Below, in pieces: positions 16,395 through 24,701 of a DNA stretch of 64,000 bases (its first letter is position 1; the number at the start of each line of letters is the position of its first letter). The notes below the pieces were generated by a model. The model did not search any database. It saw only the letters and a program-made list of their open reading frames with translations, and was not told the origin of the DNA. The position numbers and the translations under genes are program-made. This DNA comes from Clavibacter sp. VKM Ac-2872. GTDB lineage: Bacteria; Actinomycetota; Actinomycetes; Actinomycetales; Microbacteriaceae. Location: contig NZ_JADKRR010000001.1 in the NCBI RefSeq assembly GCF_015351105.1, forward strand, positions 310,001 through 374,000, given 5' to 3'.

Positions 16395-17271
16395 GCGCAG
16401 TTCTTCTTGTCTACCTTGTGGATGCCCTTGCCGATGGGCACGATCTTGAGCTGATAGCACCCCGTGTTCTGCACGCTCGCGTTTCGGAATATCGAGGTGA
16501 CGCCACCCCAGATGTTCTGCACGGTGGGCACGCCGACATAGCCACAAAGCCCCTGGATGATGTAGCCGACGCTAGGGATCTTGCCTGCGCCCACACATCC
16601 GCCAGCGAGGGCTGTACCGAGTGTCGACAGACTGACCGCGGAGATGATCTTCACCTGAATGCCGGTCATGTTCCAATACGCTCCGGGGCCGTCCGAGGCA
16701 CCCGCCAAGCCGACGGTGATCGTGGGATCGGCGACGACCGGGTACGCGATCTCGCTTCCATGGATGGTCTGCGTCAAGACATCGCCGTCAAGGCTGTAGC
16801 TCGTACGCACCTTTTCCCCATTCGCGTCGACGGCCCAAGGTTCGTCGATCTCCGCGAGTGCGATCCGTGTGCCGCCCGCGTCGATCGCCACGATATATCC
16901 ACCATCTTGAGGCACGAGCGTCGCCCCAGCAGGGAGGTCGACCCGGAAGTCAGTACTCATCGCCCCGCGATCCATGCGACTCATCACCCGCACCCCGGCG
17001 GGCAGGACGGTCGTGGAGAAGACGTCTGCTGAGGGAGCGAGCCCGACCTCGAAGTCCCCGAAGCCGGCCACCGCAGCATCCTCATCCACGTCGACAGAGA
17101 CGCCCAGGTCAAGCGACTGCGTATCGACGGGGTCGAATCCCGCAGCGCGCTGGGCTGAGTCGAAGAGCCTATCTTCCTCCGAAATGGCGTTGGCGGGCGT
17201 GGCGCCGAAACCTACCAACGCTGTGGTGAAGAGTGCTGGACGGCCATGGATGAAGCTGTTCGCTGGATCAT
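16391..17271 (-). CDS. secreted protein of islet A, signal-peptide frame shifted by one base
   Basis: The mature region (about 270 residues from ISEEDRLFDSAQRAAG) has the actinobacterial extracellular pattern AMSTDFRVDLPAGATLVPQDGGYIVAID .. SEIAYPVVADPTITVG. A cysteine-containing C-terminal domain follows (AGGCVGAGKIPSVGYIIQGLCGYVG .. NTGCYQLKIVPIGKGIHKVDKKNCA) with four cysteines. Just before it ALFTTALVGFGATPANA is a good hydrophobic core and AxA signal-peptidase site, but no start codon lies in frame. MIQRTASSMAV (ATG 17271) sits one frame away and would give a normal signal peptide after a one-base correction around 17233-17239. The 881-bp span is one base short of whole codons. Function unknown; an exported toxin or bacteriocin-like protein is a reasonable hypothesis. 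Confidence 0.6.
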
Positions 17272-17621
17272 GTTTCCCCCCATGTTCCCGTGAACCACTG
17301 TGTTCCCGGTACAGCACAGTAAAGGGCCACGGGGCGACGGTGTCCATGCGACCTCGGGATGTCCCGCGCGACCCCATTGGTGTGCTATCGACCCTCCATG
17401 GTCCGCGGTGCGGCGCACCTCGCGGATGGAAGAAGAGAGGGCGGATGGGCCTCACGGATCTGCGTGGCGCTGATGAGAGCGGAAAGCGTGCGTCTAGCCT
17501 CGGCTGCCTCAACGATGGGGTCGGGGCCGCTGGCCTCAACGCCGCGCGCTGTTCCGAGCGGGAGCGAGACCTCGCGGAGTCGCACCGCAACGGGACGACC
17601 ATCCGCATGCGGTGCTGTCCT
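17272..17621. other. 350 bp without a convincing gene, distal part of islet A
   Basis: It probably contains the promoter of the secreted-protein gene near 17290-17340. I see short GC-rich frames on both strands, but none has a ribosome-binding site or a recognisable product. No repeat or RNA structure was recognised. Confidence 0.4.
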
Positions 17622-17648
17622 CGATGTCGCAGCGCGGCGGGTTCTGAC
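17622..17648 (+). repeat. 27-bp direct repeat, distal copy (displaced SDR 3' end)
   Basis: This is identical to 15993-16019. Read in the SDR frame it encodes MSQRGGF and TGA, preceded by VLSS where the intact gene has VLSP. No SDR body lies upstream, so it is a remnant of a gene end left at the far border of islet A. Confidence 0.8.
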
Positions 17649-17666
17649 GCCAGGGGCTCGCCGCGG

Positions 17667-18446
17667 TCAGTCCTCGTCCTCGTCCTCGGGGAAGCCCCGC
17701 CCGAGCGACCCGTCCGCGTCGTGCTTCCTGTGCCACCGCGCGTTCCGGATGTCGTTCCGCCGCGCCACCAGGGCCTTCCGGCGGAGGTCCCCACGCGTCG
17801 CCGTGCGCATCCATGCGTGCTCCACGACCCAGGAATCCGGCGGGAGCCACCGCTCATGGGCGTCCACGAGCGCGCTCTCGACGGCCGGGTCGAGCATCGA
17901 CACGTCGATCCCGCCGTCGTAGCAGTACACGGTCCACGTCATGTCCTCGGCGACGAGGAGGTAGCGGCCCTCCTCGCGGTGCCCCAGGTCGCAGAGGTCC
18001 CCCAGCGAAGGGCGACCCACCCGGATGCGGAACTCTTGCGTCCAGTCCTCGACGTCCTCCGCCGTCGACGCGCTCGGCTCCGTGAACACCGCCCACGGGA
18101 CGAGGCTCGGCAGCACGGTGTCCGACTCCCCGACGCCCCCGCGCCACAGCTCCACGACCAGGGTGCCGCGGACACCGGTCAGTCGTTCGAGGGTGGTGAC
18201 GACGCTCGCGTATCGCCGACGCGCTGCACGCCGATCGCGTGCGTGCCGGGCGTCCTGCTTCCCCCAGGGCAGCGTGTGGAACCGCATGCCGGGCAGGTAC
18301 CAGCCGCTGTATCGCGGGTAGGGCTCAGGCCACCGCTCCCGCCACAGGGCGAGCAGCCGCGCCGCGTCGGAATGCGCGTCGGGGGCGTCGGAGACGCGCG
18401 GCTCGGGGACGGATGCGGGGAGGGCGTCGGGTTCTGCGTCGCCCAC
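17667..18446 (-). CDS. hypothetical protein, unrecognised
   Basis: A predicted soluble protein of about 259 residues is placed from GTG 18446. A longer frame to 18533 exists with no better signal. It contains many Trp, Arg and Asp residues (WRERWPEPYPRYSGWYLPGMRFHTLPW .. WTQEFRIRVGRPSLGDLCDLGHREEGRYLLVAEDMTWTVYCYDGGIDVSML..HERWLPPDSWVV) and a highly charged tail ending EDEDED. The central part is reminiscent of the DUF3885 family, but I cannot confirm this. It is the first core gene beyond islet A, 19 bp from the distal repeat. Confidence 0.7.
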   Translation of the reverse strand: MGDAEPDALPASVPEPRVSDAPDAHSDAARLLALWRERWPEPYPRYSGWYLPGMRFHTLPWGKQDARHARDRRAARRRYASVVTTLERLTGVRGTLVVELWRGGVGESDTVLPSLVPWAVFTEPSASTAEDVEDWTQEFRIRVGRPSLGDLCDLGHREEGRYLLVAEDMTWTVYCYDGGIDVSMLDPAVESALVDAHERWLPPDSWVVEHAWMRTATRGDLRRKALVARRNDIRNARWHRKHDADGSLGRGFPEDEDED

Positions 18447-18570
18447 AGGGGAGCATCGCAGACACCGAGGTCGAGCGGCCGCCTCGATCCCCACGCCTCG
18501 TCGGGAGGGGGCGATCGGATCCGACCCGCTCACCTAGACGATCGTCTCGCCAAGGCGTTGAGTGGTCTTC

Positions 18571-18588
18571 CGTCGCAACGATGCGACG
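18571..18588. promoter_or_regulatory. inverted repeat upstream of the GlpT-like gene
   Basis: The 7-bp arms CGTCGCA and TGCGACG flank ACGA directly before the AGGAGG ribosome-binding site at about 18592. It could be a repressor operator or a leader hairpin. The regulator is unknown. Confidence 0.35.
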
Positions 18589-18604
18589 ACCAGGAGGCAG
18601 CAGC

Positions 18605-20026
18605 ATGACCACCGACCAGCGCACGCGATCCGACGGATCCGCCGTCCGACGCGGGCTCCTCACCTTCATGGCGGCACCGCCGCCCGCCCCGCGTCTCGAC
18701 GACGCCACCGTCGCCCGCCGCTACCCGCGCCTCCGCCTCCAGGTGTTCATGGGCATCTTCATCGGGTACGCGGCCTACTACCTCATCCGCAACAACGTGC
18801 CGCTGGTGGCCACGATCCTCCGCGACGAGAACGGCTTCAGCGCCCTCGGCCTCGGGATCCTCACCAACGGCGTGCTGCTCGCCTACGGCTTCAGCAAGTT
18901 CCTGAGCGCGATCGTCAGCGATCGCAGCAGCGCGCGCTGGTTCCTGCCCATCGGCCTGCTGCTGTCGGCGTTCGCGAACCTGGTGGTGGCGTTCGTGCCG
19001 GCCGTCGGCGCATCCGTGGCGCTGTTCGCCGTCGTGATGATCGTGAACGGCTTCTTCCAGGGGATGGGCTGGCCGCCGTCCGGCCGCACCCTCGTGCACT
19101 GGTTCTCGACCTCGGAGCGCGGCGGCAAGACGGCCATCTGGAACGTCGCCCACAACGTCGGCGGCGCCGGCGCGGGTGGCCTCGCGGGCCTCGCCATCGC
19201 CACCTTCGGCACCTGGCAGAGCGCGTTCTGGTTCCCGGCGATCGTCTGCATCGTGATCGCGCTGATCGCCTTCGCGCTCCTCCGCGACACCCCCGAGTCG
19301 GAGGGCCTCCCGCCCATCGAGGAGCACCGCCATGACCCGGCTCCCGTCGAGACCGACGCGGCCGACGAGGGCGCGTCGACCTGGTCGACCATCCGCCGGT
19401 ACGTCATCGGCAACCGCACCATGGTGAACCTCGCGCTCGCCAACGTCTTCGTCTACACGCTCCGCTACGGCGTGCTCGTGTGGGCGCCCATCTACCTCGC
19501 CGACGTCCGCGGCGCGAGCCTCGGCGAGGGCATCGCCGGGTTCTCGCTGTTCGAGCTCGCCGGCATCCCGGGCACGCTCCTCTGCGGGTACATCAGCGAC
19601 AAGGTGTTCCGCGGGCGGCGCTCGCCGACGGGGATCCTGTTCATGGCGGCCGTCGGCGTGGCCGTCGCGATCTACTGGCTGTCGCCCGCCGACGGCCCGC
19701 TCTGGGTGTCGCTCGCGGCGCTCGTGCTCATCGGCGGCCTGATCTACGGCCCGGTCATGCTCATCGGCCTCCAGGCGCTCGACCTCAGCCCCCGGAAGGT
19801 CGCGGGCACCGCGGCCGGCTTCACGGGCCTGTTCGGCTACGTGCTCGGCGCGACGCTCGCCTCCACGGGCATCGGCGCCTCGGTGCACGCGTTCGGCTGG
19901 GACGTGACCTTCGTGCTGATCCTCGTGTGCGTCGCGCTCGCGATCGTGCTGCTCGCCGTCGTCGGCAAGGACGAGTCGGCGCTGCGGCGTCGTCGCGAGG
20001 AGCGCGGGGACGTCGCGGCCCGCTGA
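18605..20026 (+). CDS. GlpT/UhpC-like organophosphate:phosphate antiporter (MFS, OPA family)
   Basis: A 473-residue transporter with twelve membrane helices is predicted from ATG 18605, preceded by AGGAGG. Family features: FIGYAAYYLIRNNVPLV in helix 1 with the substrate-contacting arginine, GLGILTNGVLLAYGFSKFLSAIVSD, FQGMGWPPSGRTLVHWFS, and a central cytoplasmic loop of about 40 residues. These fit the glycerol-3-phosphate/hexose-phosphate antiporter family, which exchanges an organic phosphate for inorganic phosphate. Glycerol-3-phosphate is the likeliest substrate. It appears monocistronic. Confidence 0.88.
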   Translation: MTTDQRTRSDGSAVRRGLLTFMAAPPPAPRLDDATVARRYPRLRLQVFMGIFIGYAAYYLIRNNVPLVATILRDENGFSALGLGILTNGVLLAYGFSKFLSAIVSDRSSARWFLPIGLLLSAFANLVVAFVPAVGASVALFAVVMIVNGFFQGMGWPPSGRTLVHWFSTSERGGKTAIWNVAHNVGGAGAGGLAGLAIATFGTWQSAFWFPAIVCIVIALIAFALLRDTPESEGLPPIEEHRHDPAPVETDAADEGASTWSTIRRYVIGNRTMVNLALANVFVYTLRYGVLVWAPIYLADVRGASLGEGIAGFSLFELAGIPGTLLCGYISDKVFRGRRSPTGILFMAAVGVAVAIYWLSPADGPLWVSLAALVLIGGLIYGPVMLIGLQALDLSPRKVAGTAAGFTGLFGYVLGATLASTGIGASVHAFGWDVTFVLILVCVALAIVLLAVVGKDESALRRRREERGDVAAR

Positions 20027-20053
20027 CCCGGGCTGCGTGGTACCGGTCGCGGA

Positions 20054-20782
20054 TCAGCTCGCGCCCGGCACCACGATCCCGCGCTCGTACGCGAACACCA
20101 CGGCCTGCACCCGGTCGCGCACGCCGAGCTTCAGCAGCAGGCGCGAGACGTGCGTCTTCACGGTGGCCTCGCCGAGGTAGAGGCGCTCGGCGATCTCCGC
20201 GTTGGCGAGCCCCTCGGCGAGGAGGCGCAGCACCTCGAGCTCGCGGTCGGTGAGCGTCCGCACGCGCGGGTCGGTCGGGATCGCGGGGGTCGGCGCGGGG
20301 GAGGCGGAATCGCCGGATCCCCGGCCGAAGCGCTCGATGACCCGGCGCGTGACGTCGGGCGAGAGCAGCGCGTCGCCGCGTGCGATCACGTGCACGGCCT
20401 CCACGAGCGACTCCGGCGACGCGCTCTTCAGCACGAAGCCGCTCGCGCCCGCGTCGAGCGCGGTGAAGAGGTAGTCCTCGCGGTCGAACGTGGTGAGCAT
20501 GAGGACGCCCGCGCGGATCGCCGGGTCGGCGACGATGCGCCGCGTGGCCTCGAGCCCGTCGACGCGCGGCATCTGCACGTCCATGCAGATCACGTCGGGC
20601 GCGAGCGCGGCGGCCAGGCGCACGCCCTCCTCGCCGTCGGCGGCCTCGCCGACCACCTCGATGCCGTCCTCGCTCTCGAGGATCACGCGGAAGCCGGCGC
20701 GCACGAGCGCCTGGTCGTCGACGAGCAGGACGCGGACGGCGGGGGGTGCGGCCGTGGTGGCGTCGGTCGGATCGGTGCTCAC
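20054..20782 (-). CDS. NarL/FixJ-type response regulator
   Basis: A 242-residue DNA-binding regulator is predicted from GTG 20782. Receiver domain, residues about 18-130: acidic pair in VLLVDDQALVRAGF, phospho-acceptor aspartate in VICMDVQMPRVDGLEA, and K in FVLKSASPESL. After a Ser/Pro-rich linker comes the LuxR-type HTH (LTDRELEVLRLLAEGLANAEIAERLYLGEATVKTHVSRLLLKLGVRDRVQAV). Its start overlaps the sensor kinase stop as GTGA, so the two form one two-component system. The signal is unknown. Confidence 0.93.
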   Translation of the reverse strand: MSTDPTDATTAAPPAVRVLLVDDQALVRAGFRVILESEDGIEVVGEAADGEEGVRLAAALAPDVICMDVQMPRVDGLEATRRIVADPAIRAGVLMLTTFDREDYLFTALDAGASGFVLKSASPESLVEAVHVIARGDALLSPDVTRRVIERFGRGSGDSASPAPTPAIPTDPRVRTLTDRELEVLRLLAEGLANAEIAERLYLGEATVKTHVSRLLLKLGVRDRVQAVVFAYERGIVVPGAS

Positions 20783-22236
20783 GCGCGGGTCTCCTCGGGG
20801 ACGGATGCGGGGGCGGCCTCCGCGGCGGACGCTGCGGCGGGCTCCGGGACGGAGGCGGAGAGGGGGACGGGCATCGGCACGGGCGGCACGACGGGCGTCG
20901 GACCGGTGGGGAGCGACGCGCGCACGAGGTAGCCGCCGCGGGCCTTGGGGCCGATCTCGATGGATCCGCCCACCGCCGCCACGCGCTCCCGCATGCCGCG
21001 CTGACCGAGGCCGCCCGGCCCGTTCCGCACGGGGCCCGCGGCTGCCGACGCCGCCGCGCCCGCGGGCCCGCCGTCGCTCACCTCCACCTCGACCCGGTCC
21101 GCCAGGTAGCGCAGGCGCAGGTCGACGCGCGCGCCCGTCCCCGCGTGCTTCCGCACGTTCGTGAGCGACTCCTGCGCGACGCGGTAGACGATGAGGTCGA
21201 CCGTGGGCGTGAGCGGGCGGGGCGTGCCGATGACCTCGTACGCGACCTGGAGCCCGGCGCCGCACGCCTCGGCGACGAGCTCGGGCAGCTGGTCGACGCC
21301 GCGGGTGGAGGCGGTGCGGGTCGGATCGCCCTGGGCGTCGTCGCCGGATCCCGTGCCGTCCTCCTCCTGCCGGAGCGCCACGAGCATCCGGTGCAGCTCC
21401 TCGATGGCGCTGCGCGCGTTGTCCTCCACGATGCCGAGCGAGGTCGCCGCCTTCTCGGCGTCGCGCCCGAGGACCCGGCGGGCGGCGCCCGCGTGCACGC
21501 CCATCACCGACACGTGGTGCGCGACGACGTCGTGCAGCTCCCGCGCGATGCGCACCCGCTCGATCGTCACCGCCTGCTCCGCCACGCGCTCGCGCTCCGT
21601 CGCCAGCTCGGCCGTGCGCGTCTCGAGTGCGCAGCGGTCGCGCGCCGACGCCCACGCGCGGTCGCCGAAGTACCAGGCGCCGCCGAAGTAGAGGAGGTTC
21701 GTGACGATGGTGACGAGCCCTGCGGCGACCGGCGCCGGGACCCACGCGTCGTCCGGCGCGGACTCGAAGGTCGAGCCGGACAGCGAGAAGAACCCGGAGG
21801 TCTGCAGCAGCGCGCTGAATAGCCACGCGAACATGCCGACGACGATGATGCCGCGCACGACGTTCGCCCGGAGGCGGTTCCGCCCCCAGGCACCGAGCGA
21901 GTACATCGCGATGAACATGGCGATGTTGGAGAAGAGCACCTCGGGCACGAACTGGTACGCGCCCACGATGAAGGTCGCGCCGATCACCAGCGTCACAGCC
22001 TCCGGCTGCAGGCGGCGGAGGGCGAGCGGGCCGCTCATGAGCAGGATCCACGCGGCGATGACCCACATCGGCGGCCGGGACGGGTACATGCCGATCGCGT
22101 AGTAGATGACGCAGCTCCCGGTGGTGAGCGCCAGCATCACGAGCGCCAGAAGGAGGTCGAACCGCAGCCCCGCGCGGTCGGGCCGGGGCCGCACCCAGAA
22201 CCGGTCGACGCTGTCGGGGGCGGATGCGGCGCTCAT
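20779..22236 (-). CDS. two-component sensor histidine kinase (HisKA_3 type)
   Basis: A 485-residue kinase is predicted from ATG 22236. The N-terminal half has about five to six membrane helices (residues 25-190) without an extracellular sensor domain. Then ERVRIARELHDVVAHHVSVMGVHAGAARRVL contains the phosphorylated histidine of the HisKA_3 dimerisation domain. The C-terminal HATPase region has VYRVAQESLTNVRKHA and DGGPAG..GQRGMRERVAAVGGSIEIGPKARGGYLVRASLP. A Pro/Ala-rich tail follows. It phosphorylates the response regulator encoded immediately downstream. Confidence 0.92.
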   Translation of the reverse strand: MSAASAPDSVDRFWVRPRPDRAGLRFDLLLALVMLALTTGSCVIYYAIGMYPSRPPMWVIAAWILLMSGPLALRRLQPEAVTLVIGATFIVGAYQFVPEVLFSNIAMFIAMYSLGAWGRNRLRANVVRGIIVVGMFAWLFSALLQTSGFFSLSGSTFESAPDDAWVPAPVAAGLVTIVTNLLYFGGAWYFGDRAWASARDRCALETRTAELATERERVAEQAVTIERVRIARELHDVVAHHVSVMGVHAGAARRVLGRDAEKAATSLGIVEDNARSAIEELHRMLVALRQEEDGTGSGDDAQGDPTRTASTRGVDQLPELVAEACGAGLQVAYEVIGTPRPLTPTVDLIVYRVAQESLTNVRKHAGTGARVDLRLRYLADRVEVEVSDGGPAGAAASAAAGPVRNGPGGLGQRGMRERVAAVGGSIEIGPKARGGYLVRASLPTGPTPVVPPVPMPVPLSASVPEPAAASAAEAAPASVPEETRA

Positions 22237-22324
22237 CCGACCACGGTATCGACGCGGCCCCGCGCGCCGCATCCGCCGGATGACGGAACGACGCCATCGC
22301 CCGCCGGCGCCCGGGCCGCCCGTC

Positions 22325-24310
22325 TCAGCCGGCAGCCGGGTCCGGCCCCGCGAGCCGGATACGCGGCACAGGCGGCGTGCCCATCCCGGCGCCGATGAAG
22401 TAGCTGGCCTCCGGCGGCTGGTCGTACCCCGTGTTCTGCCACGCGACGGCGAGGCGGTACATCGGGTCCTGCATGAGCGTGCGCAGCCGCATGTCGGACT
22501 GGTCGGTGGTGGAGTAGATGCGCAGCTCGCTCGAGTCGGCGCTGCGCCACACCAGCTCCTCGCGCCAGTCGCCCATGAGGTCGGCCTGGAGCATCGGGTC
22601 GCCCTTGGTGCCGTTGTCGGTGAGGGCGCCGTCGGCCCGGAGGAGCGTCCGCTGGGTGGCGGTGGTCCAGTCCCACTTGCCGATCACGGGCGTGCCCGCG
22701 CCGAGGGACGGGTCGTAGTCGTCGTCCACGATCTCGCGGAGCGGATCCCCGTCCCACCATGCCGTGAACACCGTGCCGGGCATGCGGTTCGCGATGAGCC
22801 GGCCGTCCGCCGAGCGGAGCTGCGCGTGGTCCTTGCCGTCGGGCCCGAGGCCGGACGCCCACGCCTCGGCGCCCGGGTGGCGGGGATCGACGTCGGCCGC
22901 GGAGCCGCGTCCCGTGTCGTGGTCGCCGGGGATGCTCCAGAGGATGCGACCCGTGCGGGCGTCGCGCATGGTCGCGGCCCGGTTGCCGGAGCGCGACATG
23001 ATCTCGTGCACCGCGAACACCTCGTAGCCGGGGTTGTCCGGCACGAGGTCGGCCACGTGCAGGGCGTCGCCGTGGCCGAGCCCCGTGGAGTAGAGGAGCG
23101 TGCCGTCGTCGTCGACCGTCATGGACCCGAAGACGATCTCGTCGCGCCCGTCGCCGTCCACGTCGGCGATCTCCATCGCGTGGTCGCCCTCGCCGGCGGC
23201 GGCCGCGTGGCCGTGCGTGGCGCTGTCGAGGATCCACCGCTCGACGAGGTGCCCGCCGCGCAGGTCGTACGCGGCGATGGCCGTGCGCGCGTAGTAGCCG
23301 CGGCTCACGATGAGGCTCGGATGCTCGCCGTCGAGGTACGCGGTGGAGGCGAGGAAGCGGTCGACCCGGTTGCCGTAGGTGTCGCCCCACGAGGCGACGG
23401 AGCCGCGCGGCGGGTCGTAGGGGACGCTGTCGATGACGCCGCCGGTCAGGCCGTCGAACACGGTGAGCGACTCGGGGCCCGAGAGCACGCGACCGGCCGC
23501 GTTCCGGTGGTCGGCCGTGGCGTCGCCGAGCACGCGGCCCTGGCCGTCGACCGTCCCGTCCGCGGTCTTCATGGCGACCTCGGCGCGGCCGTCCCCGTCG
23601 TAGTCGTAGACCTGGAACTGCGTGTAGTGCGCCCCCGCCCGGATGTTCGGGCCGAGGTCGATGCGCCAGAGCCGCGTGCCGTCGAGCCGGTACGCGTCGA
23701 GCAGCACGTCGCCCGTGTAGCCGTCCTGGCTGTTGTCCTTCGAGTCGCTCGGATCCCATTTCACGAAGAGCTCGTACCGCCCGTCGCCGTCCGCGTCGCC
23801 GACGCTCGTGTCGTTCGCGCTGTAGGAGTACGTCGCGCCGTCGGGGGTGGTGCCGTCGGCCGGGCGGTCGAGCGGCACGGACGTGTACGGGGCCGTCCGC
23901 ACGCCGAACGACGCCGTGACGGGCGCCTCGACGCCGTCGAGCACGCTCGAGACCACGTAGTGCGCATCCGCGGTGCCGTCCGGGTCGGTCATGTCGGTCG
24001 CGTCGGTGAGCGGCGATGGCGTGATCCTCGTGCCGTCCCGGTCGACGACGAAGGCGATGGCGTCGGGGTCGGTGCCGAGCATCCGCCACGAGAGGTGGAC
24101 GCCGTCGGGGACCAGCGCGGCCTCGGGCGCCCGGTCGAGGCGCTCCATCTGGCGGGCCGCGGTGGTGGGCGCGGCGGGGGTGGACGCCGCGCGAGCCGCC
24201 GCGGGGGATCCCGGCAGCTGGCCGACGACGACGGCGCCGGCGACGAGGGCGGCGGCCATCCCGCGGAGGAGCCGGTGACGGGCGCGGGCAGGGCGGCAGG
24301 GGACGGACAC
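22325..24310 (-). CDS. secreted rhamnogalacturonan lyase (PL11 family)
   Basis: A 661-residue exported enzyme is predicted from GTG 24310 (preceded by GGAGG). A Sec signal peptide covers about residues 1-42 (RHRLLRGMAAALVAGAVVVGQLPGSPAAARA). A fibronectin-like N-terminal domain follows (MERLDRAPEAALVPDGVHLSWRMLGTDPDAIAFVVDRDGTRI), then an eight-bladed propeller with calcium-binding FG-GAP-like repeats (SVGDADGDGRYELFVKWDPSDSKDNSQDGYTGDVLLDAYRLDG.., YDYDGDGRAEVAMKTADGT, IADVDGDGRDEIVFGSMTVDDDG). This is the family-11 lyase pattern. It cleaves the rhamnose-galacturonate backbone of plant pectin by beta-elimination, which supports a plant-associated life. Confidence 0.92.
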   Translation of the reverse strand: MSVPCRPARARHRLLRGMAAALVAGAVVVGQLPGSPAAARAASTPAAPTTAARQMERLDRAPEAALVPDGVHLSWRMLGTDPDAIAFVVDRDGTRITPSPLTDATDMTDPDGTADAHYVVSSVLDGVEAPVTASFGVRTAPYTSVPLDRPADGTTPDGATYSYSANDTSVGDADGDGRYELFVKWDPSDSKDNSQDGYTGDVLLDAYRLDGTRLWRIDLGPNIRAGAHYTQFQVYDYDGDGRAEVAMKTADGTVDGQGRVLGDATADHRNAAGRVLSGPESLTVFDGLTGGVIDSVPYDPPRGSVASWGDTYGNRVDRFLASTAYLDGEHPSLIVSRGYYARTAIAAYDLRGGHLVERWILDSATHGHAAAAGEGDHAMEIADVDGDGRDEIVFGSMTVDDDGTLLYSTGLGHGDALHVADLVPDNPGYEVFAVHEIMSRSGNRAATMRDARTGRILWSIPGDHDTGRGSAADVDPRHPGAEAWASGLGPDGKDHAQLRSADGRLIANRMPGTVFTAWWDGDPLREIVDDDYDPSLGAGTPVIGKWDWTTATQRTLLRADGALTDNGTKGDPMLQADLMGDWREELVWRSADSSELRIYSTTDQSDMRLRTLMQDPMYRLAVAWQNTGYDQPPEASYFIGAGMGTPPVPRIRLAGPDPAAG

Positions 24311-24701
24311 GGAGCCTCCGGGCGGGATCGCGGGCGGATGGGATGCGCGGGTCGGACGCGACGCGGACCGCCGGGACCGTCGGTCACGGTAGGCGGCGGA
24401 GGCCCGCCCGCGCCGCTCCCGTCCCCAGCGCCGAACGGGGGCGCCAGCGCCACAGCGCCCGGGGAGCGCGATTCACCGGACATCGTGATAGGCCGCATAG
24501 GTCAACCGGTGCGACACTGGGGGGACGGGCGCATCCGCCCGGCCGTCTCTCCCGCACCGTCGCGGATCCTCCTCCGTGCGCCGTCTGCCCGCCCGCGCGG
24601 CGCCCGACCTCCCGTCCCGCGCCCGCGTCACCCGCTGCCGTGCGCGCTGGCCGGATCCGCTCGCACCACCGCCGACGCCCGCGCCGGCACGAAAGGACCC
24701 C
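24311..24701. other. divergent intergenic region between the lyase and the DHA2 exporter
   Basis: This 391 bp of GC-rich sequence carries the two divergent promoters. An AT-richer patch around 24470-24520 is the likeliest promoter area. I see no convincing gene, RNA or operator. Confidence 0.4.

Larger units (their letters stand above)
16020..17648. mobile_element. accessory islet A inserted at the 3' end of an SDR gene
   Basis: The segment between two perfect 27-bp direct repeats holds a secreted protein gene, a tiny membrane protein gene and about 350 bp without a convincing gene. Part of it (16200-17290) is clearly less GC-rich than its surroundings. The distal repeat still encodes VLSSMSQRGGF plus stop, that is, a displaced SDR C terminus. 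The SDR gene keeps a complete 3' end. This is the arrangement left by elements that integrate into a gene end and restore it. No integrase is present. Confidence 0.6.

Noticed and set aside
16391-17857. 488-residue version of the islet-A secreted protein
   Set aside because: The first 190 residues are Arg/Pro-rich shadow sequence upstream of the obvious signal-peptide core. The true start must be near 17271 with a one-base shift.
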